This document shows, piece after piece, positions 1-8,041 of a stretch of DNA of 64,000 bases (its first letter is position 1; the number at the start of each line of letters is the position of its first letter). This DNA comes from Vagococcus fluvialis bH819 (lineage in GTDB: Bacteria > Bacillota > Bacilli > Lactobacillales > Vagococcaceae): NCBI RefSeq assembly GCF_900163795.1, contig NZ_FWFD01000015.1, positions 372,001 through 436,000 on the forward strand. The letters run 5' to 3'. The notes below the pieces were generated by a model. The model worked only from the letters and a program-made list of their open reading frames with translations. It ran no database searches and was not told the origin of the DNA. The position numbers and the translations under genes were made by a program.

Positions 1-849
1 GATTCCAAGCAGAATGATCGATTCTGCTTTTTTTATTTTCAAAAGTTTCTTTGAAAGTAATGCACCAACAATGGATGCCCCAGCAATCACGATGCCTAAA
101 AAACCATATAAAGAAGCTGATAAACCAAATTTTTCGATGAAAATAAAAGGTGCTTCTGCGTAATAGCTGAATAAAACCCCATTGATTACTCCAATTAAAA
201 AGCCGTAAGTTAATACTTTAGGATTTTTAATTAGTCTGACAAAAATAGGCCATAAAGCAACTTTTTGTCTGGTTGAAACATCAAAAGTTTCTGGTAAACC
301 GACAAAGGTATAGGCTAATAGAATCAAACTCATTAGAACCAAAGTTAGAAATACCATTCTAAAACCAAAATAGTTTCCTACAAAACCACCAATTAATGGC
401 CCAATAGCAGGAGTAAAGGCAAGGGCAGCAGAAATTTGAGCGAACAGTTCGTGACGTTTGTTACCAGTAAAAGCTTCTCGTAAAATAGTTTGGGTTGTCA
501 CAGATCCCGTACTTGCTCCAAATGCTTGAATAAAGCGAGCAAGCAGTAAAAAGTTGATAGATGTTGAAGTGTAGCAAAGAATACTTCCAATTCCATATAA
601 AACAATGCCGTAAATCATTGCAGGTCTGCGTCCTATGATATCTGATAGATAGCCCCAAAAAAATACGCCAAAAGCAAAAGCCAAAAAGTAAATACTTAGC
701 GTTAGCTGTGCTGTATTCATTGATACCTGAAAGCTTTGAGCAATCTCAGGTAATGAAGGGGTAAAAATAGTTTCACTAATTTGTGGGAATCCCACTAAGC
801 AGATTAATAATAATAATGTTGGTTGTTTTTTTATTGATGTTTTTTCCAA
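1..849 (-). CDS. Bcr/CflA-family MFS drug exporter (3' end cut by window edge)
   Basis: This is a proton-driven multidrug exporter of the major facilitator superfamily, Bcr/CflA type (DHA1 drug:H+ antiporters such as those for bicyclomycin or chloramphenicol). The frame is open for 283 codons and runs off the left edge, so the C-terminal part is missing. TM1 contains SETIFTPSLPEIAQSF, and the loop after TM2 carries the family motif GYLSDIIGRRP; at least eight hydrophobic helices follow. The start is TTG at 849, set by a GGAGG at 858-862 eight bases upstream; no ATG fits as well. A 24-codon leader ORF lies just upstream with an inverted repeat around the start site, which suggests inducible translation. 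The family call is good; the substrate cannot be told. Confidence 0.85.
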   Translation of the reverse strand, partial: MEKTSIKKQPTLLLLICLVGFPQISETIFTPSLPEIAQSFQVSMNTAQLTLSIYFLAFAFGVFFWGYLSDIIGRRPAMIYGIVLYGIGSILCYTSTSINFLLLARFIQAFGASTGSVTTQTILREAFTGNKRHELFAQISAALAFTPAIGPLIGGFVGNYFGFRMVFLTLVLMSLILLAYTFVGLPETFDVSTRQKVALWPIFVRLIKNPKVLTYGFLIGVINGVLFSYYAEAPFIFIEKFGLSASLYGFLGIVIAGASIVGALLSKKLLKIKKAESIILLGI

Positions 850-891
850 TTTGAATTCCTCCGAATTTTTAAATTATGCGAAAAAAACATC
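836..891 (-). promoter_or_regulatory. Inverted repeat enclosing exporter RBS and start codon (attenuator hairpin)
   Basis: The bases at 836-845 (GATGTTTTTT) and 882-891 (AAAAAACATC) are exact reverse complements separated by 36 bases. That loop holds the exporter's GGAGG (858-862) and TTG start (847-849). A CCTCC inside leader codons 11-13 could also pair with the GGAGG. On the minus-strand mRNA the 5' arm lies inside the leader ORF, so ribosome position on the leader would decide whether the hairpin forms. Confidence 0.5.
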
Positions 892-943
892 TTTTGAAGG
901 GAAATGGAGGTACCATGATCTTGATTTGTTCTAAGGTAGACAT
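869..943 (-). CDS. Candidate 24-codon leader peptide of the drug exporter
   Basis: This small ORF starts with ATG at 943, has an AAGGGTG-like ribosome binding site eight bases upstream, and stops 19 bases before the exporter's TTG. The peptide has a proline/phenylalanine-rich centre (MVPPFPFKRCFF, residues 10-21). Codons 18-21 lie in bases 882-891, which are perfectly complementary to 836-845 in the exporter's first codons. The resulting hairpin would hold the exporter's GGAGG and TTG in its loop. This is the arrangement of translational attenuators of erm, cat and cmlA type, in which a ribosome stalled on the leader frees the downstream start. The ORF and repeat are seen directly; expression and drug-dependent stalling are inference. 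Confidence 0.5.
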   Translation of the reverse strand: MSTLEQIKIMVPPFPFKRCFFRII

Positions 944-974
944 GGTTTTCACCCTTTCTTAATTATTCTAGTGA

Positions 975-1003
975 AGAATAACATAATTAATAGATACTGT
1001 AAA
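975..1003 (-). promoter_or_regulatory. Probable promoter of the leader-exporter unit
   Basis: On the minus strand TTTACA (998-1003) and TATTCT (975-980) are separated by 17 bases, a good sigma-A type arrangement, about 30 bases upstream of the leader ATG. An inverted repeat, AAAGTA at 1001-1006 with TACTTT at 1011-1016, touches the -35 element and could be an operator. Confidence 0.45.
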
Positions 1004-1100
1004 GTAAAAATACTTTAAAGGAAATAATAAGAAATAGATGATTTTTTCTTAAAAAATGTATATAATGAAAACACTGAAAAATTACGACCTTCAAATCGTA

Positions 1101-1118
1101 TTAGATTTCAGAATCTAA
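1101..1118 (+). other. Perfect 7-bp hairpin in the mnmA 5' leader
   Basis: TTAGATT (1101-1107) and AATCTAA (1112-1118) are exact reverse complements around a TCAG loop. A TATAAT at 1061-1066 lies upstream, so the hairpin would be in the mnmA mRNA, about 18 bases before the start codon. No T-tract follows, so it is not a terminator. Its role is unknown. Confidence 0.4.
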
Positions 1119-1135
1119 GAAATGATGGTGATTGA

Positions 1136-2263
<1,128 letters not shown>

Positions 2264-2280
2264 AAAATTATAGTTTTTAG

Positions 2281-2309
2281 TTGACAGTTATTTAAAAATG
2301 ATTTATAGT
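2281..2309 (+). promoter_or_regulatory. Promoter of the M-box/mgtA transcript
   Basis: TTGACA (2281-2286) and TATAGT (2304-2309) are separated by 17 bases. This near-consensus sigma-A promoter starts about 18 bases after the mnmA stop codon and reads into the magnesium riboswitch. Confidence 0.75.
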
Positions 2310-2333
2310 CGTATGTGTTAAACAATTAAATAG

Positions 2334-2490
2334 ATTTGTTAGGTGAGGCTCCTATACAAACACAGGCTACTGCCCAAAAACGTCGAGAGACACCAATGGG
2401 TATAACAGGGATTATCGAGATAAGGTTTTTCTTAACGTAGCTAAAGCTAATGCTTTTACGTTGTATAGTGCTAAAACTCAACGATTGGAT
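2334..2490 (+). ncRNA. M-box (ykoK-type) magnesium riboswitch
   Basis: The stretch carries the hallmark conserved blocks of the M-box: GTTAGGTGAGGCTCCTATA, then CAGGCTACTGCCCAAAAACG, then TCGAGAGACACCAATGGG, and CGAGATAAGG in order. In known examples Mg2+ binding compacts the RNA and favours a downstream terminator, shutting off Mg2+ uptake genes. Here a strong terminator follows at 2521-2554, and a P-type Mg2+ ATPase gene lies downstream, as expected. The 5' and 3' limits given are approximate. Confidence 0.95.
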
Positions 2491-2520
2491 CTTAAGAATG
2501 CTTATTTAGTGATGAATTCA

Positions 2521-2555
2521 AACCTCTCGTCGAGTTTTTGGCGAGAGGTTTTTTG
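2521..2555 (+). terminator. Riboswitch-controlled terminator
   Basis: AACCTCTCG (2521-2529) pairs perfectly with CGAGAGGTT (2542-2550) and is followed by a T-run. It lies directly after the M-box and before mgtA, so it is the expected Mg2+-dependent expression platform. Confidence 0.9.
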
Positions 2556-2592
2556 TATGCATAGCAGATTAGATAAAAGGAGATGGAAACAA

Positions 2593-2691
2593 ATGGACGA
2601 CAGTAGTCAGAGTGAAAGTCAAAGGGGTTTGTGTCATAAGAATTATGTTTTAGAAGATTTCTATTATTGTTTATTTGTTTCTAGAAAATAA
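2593..2691 (+). CDS. Candidate 32-residue small ORF between M-box and mgtA
   Basis: An ATG at 2593 follows an AGGAG (2578-2582) with ten bases of spacing and opens 32 codons ending at 2691. The peptide is polar at its start (DDSSQSESQ) and more hydrophobic near the end (DFYYCLFVS); I do not recognise it. It lies downstream of the riboswitch terminator, so it would be made only when Mg2+ is low, like mgtA. It could be a small protein linked to Mg2+ uptake, a leader affecting mgtA translation, or chance. Length, composition and lack of known relatives keep confidence low. Confidence 0.25.
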   Translation: MDDSSQSESQRGLCHKNYVLEDFYYCLFVSRK

Positions 2692-2750
2692 GTAATGCGC
2701 TTCTTTATCGTACTTCTTTCATAAACCCAATGAAGTTAGGAGGAAATCAC

Positions 2751-5498
2751 ATGTCAGAAGTAATGATTTTTTTACTGTTCATGAGTGTTGGATTGTCTCT
2801 TTGGGTGATATTTTATGGAAAGAAGGTAAGTATGAAAATGGAAAAAAAAGAAAAAGTGGTTCAAAAAAACGAGATTAATTATACTGTTTTCTCACAAGAA
2901 ACGGCAGAAAGTGTTTTAAATAAGTTTAAAAGTAATTTAAAGGGACTTTCGACACAGGAGGCAGAAGAGTTAAGAGAGCTTCACGGGGAGAACGTAATTT
3001 CTCATGGTAAGAAAACACCACTCATTGTGGAAGTATTAAAAGCCTACTTTACACCATTTACTATTGTATTAATTACATTAGCAATTATTTCATTCTTTAC
3101 TGATTATGTGATTGCACCTGTGGAAGATCGTGATTTAACAGGGGTTATTATCATTTCGGCGATGGTCTTTTTAAGTGGAACGATGACTTTAATTCAATCA
3201 GTCAGATCAAGTAAAGCTGCTGAAAAATTAGGTAATTTAGTAAAAGTGACAGCTACTGTATTGCGTAATGGAAAAGAAGTCGAGTTGTCAATTGAAGAAT
3301 TAGTTTGTGGTGATATTGTTAAATTAGCTGCGGGCGATATGATACCGGCTGATATTCGTTTAAGCCAAACGAAAGATCTATTTATTTCACAAGCTGCGAT
3401 GACAGGTGAAAGTTATCCGGTAGAGAAAAAAGCAACGTACGAAATGCTGGAACACAGTAGTGAAACGGATCTAGAAAATATTGCTTACATGGGAAGTAAC
3501 GTGGTGAGTGGTAGTGCAACAGGAATTATCATTGCTGTTGGAAACAAGACATTGTTTGGTCAGATTGCAAAAGACGTGACAGAGTCTAAAACATTAACAA
3601 ATTTTGATATTGGAATTAATAAAACATCATGGTTATTAATTCGCTTTATGCTTGTCATGGCGCCAACGGTGTTTTTAATTAATGGTTTAACTAAAGGTGA
3701 TTGGTTAGAAGCTTTCCTATTTGGTTTATCAGTAGCGGTTGGTTTAACACCTGAAATGTTACCAATGATTGTGACAACAAACCTTGTTAAAGGCGCTTCT
3801 ACGATGGCTAAAAAGGGAACAATCATTAAAAATCTAAATTCAATTCAAAATTTTGGAGCAATTGATATTTTATGTACAGATAAAACAGGCACACTAACAC
3901 AAGATAAAATTATTTTAGAGTATCACTTAGATGTTGACGGTAAAGAAGATGCTCGTGTTTTACGTCATGCTTTCTTTAATAGTTACTATCAAACAGGCTT
4001 ACGTAATTTAATGGATAAAGCAATTATTGATTCTGCAAATGAGGAATTAGACATTGACGTGGCTAACTACAATAAAATTGATGAAATCCCTTTTGATTTC
4101 CAACGCCGTCGTATGAGTGTGGTGATTGAAGATAATCATGGCAAAACTCAAATGATTACAAAAGGTGCCGTTGAAGAGATGCTTGAAATATCAAGCTATG
4201 TCGATTACAAAGGCAAAGTTATTGCATTAACAGAAGAAATTAAACGTACGATTTTAAAAACAGTAGATGAGTTGAATGAAGATGGCTTACGTGTCATTGC
4301 TGTGGCACAAAAAACAAATCCAAGTGTTGTAGGAGAATTCTCTATTAAAGATGAAAGTGACATGGTATTAATTGGTTATTTAGCTTTCTTGGATCCACCA
4401 AAAGAAACAACAAAAGATGCGTTAGAAGCTTTAAAAAAACATGGTGTAGCAGTTAAAGTACTAACGGGAGATAATGCACTTGTAACTAAGTCCGTTTGTA
4501 AACAGGTCGGTTTAGAAAATGAAGTGTTAATTACAGGTAGTGAGTTATCTAAGATGAGTGACAGTGAATTAACTGTTATTGCTGAGAAACATAATATCTT
4601 TGTTAAATTATCACCAGCTCAAAAAACACGCTTAGTTCGTATCTTAAGAGAAGCCGGTCATACGGTAGGATTTATGGGAGATGGTATCAATGATGCCCCA
4701 GCAATGAAAGAAGCAGATGTAGGGATTTCAGTTGATACAGCTGTCGATATCGCTAAGGAATCTGCAGATGTTATCTTGCTTGATAAAGACTTAATGATTT
4801 TAGAACGTGGTATTTTATCAGGACGAACTATTTTTGGAAACATCATGAAATATGTGAAGATGACAGCTAGTTCTAACTTTGGAAATATGTTCTCAGTTGT
4901 TGTCGCAAGTATTTTCTTACCCTTCTTACCAATGTTGCCATTACAATTATTATTCTTAAATTTAATTTATGATATTTCTTGTATGTCAATTCCTTGGGAC
5001 AATATGGACAAAGAGTACTTAGAAGAACCTAAAAAATGGGATTCATCAAGTATCGGTTCATTCATGAAGTGGTTAGGACCAACAAGTTCAATTTTCGATA
5101 TTACAACATATGCTTTAATGTACTTTGTGATTTGTCCAGCGGTTGTTGGCGGATCATATCACACATTAACAGCAGAGCAACAAGTGTTATTTATCGCTGT
5201 GTTCCATGCTGGTTGGTTTGTTGAATCACTATGGTCTCAAACTTTAGTTATTCACACATTAAGAACACCCAAAGTACCATTTTTACAAAGTAACGCGTCA
5301 TTTATTTTAACAACTGTCACAACAATCGGAATTGCGATTGGCTCAATCTTACCATTTACAGCATTTGGTGAAAGATTAGATCTAGCACCACTGCCATCAA
5401 ATTACTGGGGTTGGTTAGCGATCACGGTTATTGCTTATCTACTATTAGTTATGTTTGTTAAAAAAATCTACGTGAAACGTTTTGGAGAATTATTATAG
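2751..5498 (+). CDS. mgtA: MgtA/MgtB-type P-type Mg2+-importing ATPase
   Basis: This P3B-type ATPase imports Mg2+ across the cell membrane. The phosphorylated aspartate is D377 in CTDKTGTLT; TGES is in the actuator domain, and GDGINDAP marks the P-domain hinge. The AGGAGG at 2739-2744 selects the ATG at 2751 (915 residues); an ATG 21 bases upstream lies before that site and is less likely. Residues about 4-24 form an extra hydrophobic segment that the E. coli enzyme, as I recall it, lacks, so the N-terminus may be membrane-anchored. The M-box upstream shows magnesium-controlled transcription. The family call is firm. Confidence 0.95.
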   Translation: MSEVMIFLLFMSVGLSLWVIFYGKKVSMKMEKKEKVVQKNEINYTVFSQETAESVLNKFKSNLKGLSTQEAEELRELHGENVISHGKKTPLIVEVLKAYFTPFTIVLITLAIISFFTDYVIAPVEDRDLTGVIIISAMVFLSGTMTLIQSVRSSKAAEKLGNLVKVTATVLRNGKEVELSIEELVCGDIVKLAAGDMIPADIRLSQTKDLFISQAAMTGESYPVEKKATYEMLEHSSETDLENIAYMGSNVVSGSATGIIIAVGNKTLFGQIAKDVTESKTLTNFDIGINKTSWLLIRFMLVMAPTVFLINGLTKGDWLEAFLFGLSVAVGLTPEMLPMIVTTNLVKGASTMAKKGTIIKNLNSIQNFGAIDILCTDKTGTLTQDKIILEYHLDVDGKEDARVLRHAFFNSYYQTGLRNLMDKAIIDSANEELDIDVANYNKIDEIPFDFQRRRMSVVIEDNHGKTQMITKGAVEEMLEISSYVDYKGKVIALTEEIKRTILKTVDELNEDGLRVIAVAQKTNPSVVGEFSIKDESDMVLIGYLAFLDPPKETTKDALEALKKHGVAVKVLTGDNALVTKSVCKQVGLENEVLITGSELSKMSDSELTVIAEKHNIFVKLSPAQKTRLVRILREAGHTVGFMGDGINDAPAMKEADVGISVDTAVDIAKESADVILLDKDLMILERGILSGRTIFGNIMKYVKMTASSNFGNMFSVVVASIFLPFLPMLPLQLLFLNLIYDISCMSIPWDNMDKEYLEEPKKWDSSSIGSFMKWLGPTSSIFDITTYALMYFVICPAVVGGSYHTLTAEQQVLFIAVFHAGWFVESLWSQTLVIHTLRTPKVPFLQSNASFILTTVTTIGIAIGSILPFTAFGERLDLAPLPSNYWGWLAITVIAYLLLVMFVKKIYVKRFGELL

Positions 5499-5509
5499 AA
5501 ATGAAGATT

Positions 5510-5542
5510 AGAGGTGAACACGATTGTGTTGCCTCTTTTTTT
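5510..5542 (+). terminator. Terminator after mgtA
   Basis: AGAGG...CCTCT closes a hairpin with inner AACAC/GTGTT pairing and is followed by seven T residues. Confidence 0.85.
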
Positions 5543-5552
5543 ATGAAAACTC

Positions 5553-5583
5553 TTGCTAATGACGTAACGTAATAAGGTATTAT
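5553..5583 (+). promoter_or_regulatory. MerR-type promoter with 19-bp spacer
   Basis: TTGCTA (5553-5558) and TATTAT (5578-5583) are separated by 19 bases, the stretched spacing that MerR-family activators correct by untwisting DNA. The spacer contains GACGTAACGT, a pair of ACGT half-sites. The next gene is itself a MerR regulator, so autoregulation is likely (inference). Confidence 0.6.
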
Positions 5584-5604
5584 AAGTATATGGAGGTGAA
5601 TACT

Positions 5605-6339
5605 ATGTCAAAATACACAACTGGTGAAATAGCTAAATTTTGTGATGTATCAGTTCGGACAGTTCAATTTTACGACACAAAAAAAATACTAACTCCAACT
5701 GAACTTACTCAGAGTGGACGGCGACTTTATTCAGATGAAGACGTAAAAAAACTTCAATTTATATGTCTTTTGAAATCGCTAGGTTTAAATTTAGCAAGTA
5801 TCAAAGATATTTTGTCTAGTGGATATGCAACGAGTACTCTATTGTTAATTTTCGATGAACAGTCTAAACAATTAGAAGTCGAAGTTAAAGAAAAGCAAGT
5901 TCAAATAGAAGCAATGTCAACCATCAGAACGATACTAGAAAATTGTGAAACTATTCCAACAGAAATACTAACAGACATAGAACATATTATGAAAGATACA
6001 AAAAAATTAAAAAAAGTTCATTATGTAATGATAGTCACAGCCGTTGTTTGTGGTTTAATTCAATACTCAACCTTTATTTTTGGGATAACCAAAGGAGTAT
6101 GGCAGCCGTTCCTTTTCGGGATGAGTCTAGTCATAACTTTGACTATATGGTTCACTTGGTATTATCGTAAAAATATTAATTACATTTGTCCTAAGTGTCA
6201 TAATATTTTCTACCCATCATTTAGTCAGTTTGTTTTTGCTAAACATACATTTAAAACTAGAAAATTGAAATGTTGTAATTGTTCTCATATATCATATTGT
6301 GTTGAAACAACAGCTGAAATAACAAAAGTTGATAATTAA
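5605..6339 (+). CDS. Membrane-anchored MerR-family regulator with C-terminal zinc ribbon
   Basis: Residues 1-70 are a typical MerR winged-helix DNA-binding domain (TTGEIAKFCDVSVRTVQFYD, GRRLYSDEDV). A coiled-coil dimerisation segment follows at about 85-125. Unusually, two hydrophobic helices lie at about 143-165 and 170-190, and the end carries CPKC and CCNC with a further C, a zinc-ribbon-like arrangement. The DNA-binding domain would therefore be tethered to the membrane. The start at 5605 follows GGAGGTG (5592-5598); an ATG at 5590 overlaps that site and is unlikely. No obvious effector gene shares the transcript. The signal is unknown: membrane stress, a lipophilic compound or a metal are possible. 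Confidence 0.85.
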   Translation: MSKYTTGEIAKFCDVSVRTVQFYDTKKILTPTELTQSGRRLYSDEDVKKLQFICLLKSLGLNLASIKDILSSGYATSTLLLIFDEQSKQLEVEVKEKQVQIEAMSTIRTILENCETIPTEILTDIEHIMKDTKKLKKVHYVMIVTAVVCGLIQYSTFIFGITKGVWQPFLFGMSLVITLTIWFTWYYRKNINYICPKCHNIFYPSFSQFVFAKHTFKTRKLKCCNCSHISYCVETTAEITKVDN

Positions 6340-6357
6340 TTTTATAAAATAAAAAAC

Positions 6358-6400
6358 CTCTGTTAAAAATCATTTCAAATGAATTCTAACAGAGTTTTTT
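6358..6400. terminator. Bidirectional terminator between merR and hxlR
   Basis: CTCTGTTA (6358-6365) and TAACAGAG (6387-6394) form an 8-bp stem. A-runs lie upstream and T-runs downstream, so it can stop both convergent genes. Confidence 0.85.
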
Positions 6401-6411
6401 AGATGAATGAA

Positions 6412-6756
6412 TCATGTGTTGTCTCTCAAATTAATCGGATATTTATTGCCAAATTTTTTCATTTCTAGTAATAGGGTTTCAAGTTCTTTTCCTTTATCTG
6501 TTAAACTATAACTGGTTTTTGGTGGCATATTTTGAATAATTGTTTTTTTGATCATTCCATCTTCAATCAGTTCCTTTAAATCTTTACTTAATGTATGTGG
6601 TGTGATGCCACTTAATAAACGTGTCATTTCATTAAAACCTCTATCACTTTGCAATAAGTGATACAAAATAAGTATTTTCCATTTCCCACCGATAATAGCG
6701 AGAGTGTTAGCTGTATCGCAATTACATTCCACCATTTGTTCGTATGTTTTTCTCAT
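6412..6756 (-). CDS. HxlR-family transcriptional regulator
   Basis: This 114-residue winged-helix protein belongs to the HxlR family (YodB, CatR and relatives), which often sense quinones, diamide or aldehydes through a cysteine near the N-terminus. The signature TLAIIGGKWKILILYHLL is present, with a CNC motif at about residues 11-13 just before it, in the place where redox-sensing cysteines sit in relatives. The start at 6756 is set by AAGGAGAG; an upstream ATG at 6831 would add a poor tail and lies in the promoter. It is divergent from a nitroreductase gene, the usual partner, and probably represses it from the shared intergenic dyad. Confidence 0.88.
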   Translation of the reverse strand: MRKTYEQMVECNCDTANTLAIIGGKWKILILYHLLQSDRGFNEMTRLLSGITPHTLSKDLKELIEDGMIKKTIIQNMPPKTSYSLTDKGKELETLLLEMKKFGNKYPINLRDNT

Positions 6757-6787
6757 TTGAATTCTCTCCTTAACTAGGTATCTTTTT

Positions 6788-6824
6788 AAACAGTATTGTT
6801 TATATTTTACCCTAGATTTATAAT
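6788..6824 (+). promoter_or_regulatory. Nitroreductase promoter overlapped by HxlR-type operator dyad
   Basis: TTGTTT (6796-6801) and TATAAT (6819-6824) are 17 bases apart. The dyad AAACA-gtat-TGTTT (6788-6801) covers the -35 element, and a wider GGTA...TACC symmetry surrounds it. This is a natural place for the divergent HxlR regulator to bind; binding itself is inference. Confidence 0.55.
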
Positions 6825-6852
6825 AAATCAAATGATTAAGGAGGAATTAAAA

Positions 6853-7584
6853 ATGAATGAAACGATTTCTTTACTAAAAAACCATGCAACGGTGAGAGAG
6901 TATGATTCTAATTATCAAATAACTAACGAGGAAATGGATAATATTTTGTCAGCTGCCAAACAAGCACCTTCTTGGCAAAATGGGCAAGCGTATAGTATCA
7001 CTATCTTTACTGGCGATGAAAAAAATAAATTAGCTAAGTTAATTGAGACAGATCCAAATCAAGGAAGTAATTTTGAGATTATTAATCAGTCTAATATTTT
7101 TTTAATGTTTAATATTAATCTTAGCTTGTATGGAATAGAGGCTGATTTTGCTGGAGAAATAGAACCTTTGTTAATTGGAGCAGTAGATACTTCTTTAGCT
7201 CTTGAGAATGCTTTAATTGCGGCTGAAAGTTTAGGTTTGGGAACGTGTGTTGTTGGCGGTATAAGGAGACTTTCAGAAGAAATTATAACAACTCATAAGT
7301 ATCCAAAATACTCATTTCCTTTGGTAGGACTTGCTTTAGGAAAACCAACGAAAGAAAAATTTGTAAAGCCAAGATTATCAGATGTAAATATTTTTTATGC
7401 AGGAGAATCAATGGAAACCGAAGACACGGCTCAAATTGAGCGTTATGGGAAAATTTTATATGATTTTTCACAAAAGGTTGGCTATAATTCTTCTGAGTGG
7501 CAAACTAGATTTGTAGATTATTATAATGAAAAACAATTTCCAAAAGGCACGAAGGAAGCATTGAAGAAACAAGGTTTAATTTAA
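6853..7584 (+). CDS. Nitroreductase-family FMN oxidoreductase (NfrA-like)
   Basis: This cytoplasmic FMN-dependent enzyme of the nitroreductase family, 243 residues, reduces nitro compounds, quinones or flavins with NAD(P)H. FMN-phosphate contacts are suggested by the N-terminal HATVREYD segment and a later GLGTCVVGGIRR segment; the C-terminal extension (RYGKILYDFS...) resembles NfrA/YcnD proteins. The ATG at 6853 follows AAGGAGG; an in-frame ATG at 6796 lies in the promoter and is not used. It is divergent from hxlR, which supports induction by electrophiles or quinones, as with YodB/YodC in Bacillus subtilis. Confidence 0.88.
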   Translation: MNETISLLKNHATVREYDSNYQITNEEMDNILSAAKQAPSWQNGQAYSITIFTGDEKNKLAKLIETDPNQGSNFEIINQSNIFLMFNINLSLYGIEADFAGEIEPLLIGAVDTSLALENALIAAESLGLGTCVVGGIRRLSEEIITTHKYPKYSFPLVGLALGKPTKEKFVKPRLSDVNIFYAGESMETEDTAQIERYGKILYDFSQKVGYNSSEWQTRFVDYYNEKQFPKGTKEALKKQGLI

Positions 7585-7681
7585 AAACTAAGGATTTCTT
7601 CTCATCTAATTACTTAAAACTAATTCAATATACCTCCTGTAACTTATGTTATAATAAATTAATGTTTAAGGAGGTTTTATT

Positions 7682-8041
7682 ATGTATCAAGTAATAGTGA
7701 CCTATAGTGAAAATGAGCCTTGGTGGTTTTTTGATGAATGGCAAGAAGACATTCAAACAGAAGAAGCATTTGACTGTTTTTGTTCAGCTAAAAAACGTTT
7801 CGACCAGTTGGCAACAGAGTACCAATCAGAGTTTGAATTAGATAAAATAAAACCACCATTACTTGCGGCATTTTGGAATGATGGTGATCTTATCTACTGT
7901 GAGGATTGTGATGAGGAACTCCAAGCATATAAAGGGTTGTTGCTAGTGAAGGATTATCAAAAATTAGATGATGGAGACTTAGAAAATAATGAAGCAATTA
8001 ATAATAGCGGAAAAACCAAGTGTTGCACGCGACATAGCTAA
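7682..8041 (+). CDS. DUF1033-family protein overlapping topB
   Basis: This small acidic protein of 119 residues matches my memory of the DUF1033 family, which is common in Lactobacillales and has no settled function. Conserved-looking aromatic blocks are PWWFFDEWQEDI (about 13-24) and PPLLAAFWNDGD (about 59-70). The start follows AAGGAGG at the correct distance. The reading frame continues 53 bases into topB in another frame, so the last 17-18 residues (NNSGKTKCCTRHS) are specified by the topB start region and look unlike a conserved tail. Loss of an original stop codon is a possible explanation. Confidence 0.75.
   Translation: MYQVIVTYSENEPWWFFDEWQEDIQTEEAFDCFCSAKKRFDQLATEYQSEFELDKIKPPLLAAFWNDGDLIYCEDCDEELQAYKGLLLVKDYQKLDDGDLENNEAINNSGKTKCCTRHS

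Noticed and set aside
910-960. 15-codon plus-strand ORF behind GGAGGT, opposite the exporter leader
   Set aside because: It has only three bases between GGAGGT and ATG and lies antisense to the better-supported leader peptide ORF.
2461-2691. 76-codon open frame starting inside the M-box leader
   Set aside because: The first part overlaps the riboswitch and its terminator and has no ribosome binding site; only the last 32 codons (from 2593) are behind an AGGAG and are kept as a low-confidence ORF.
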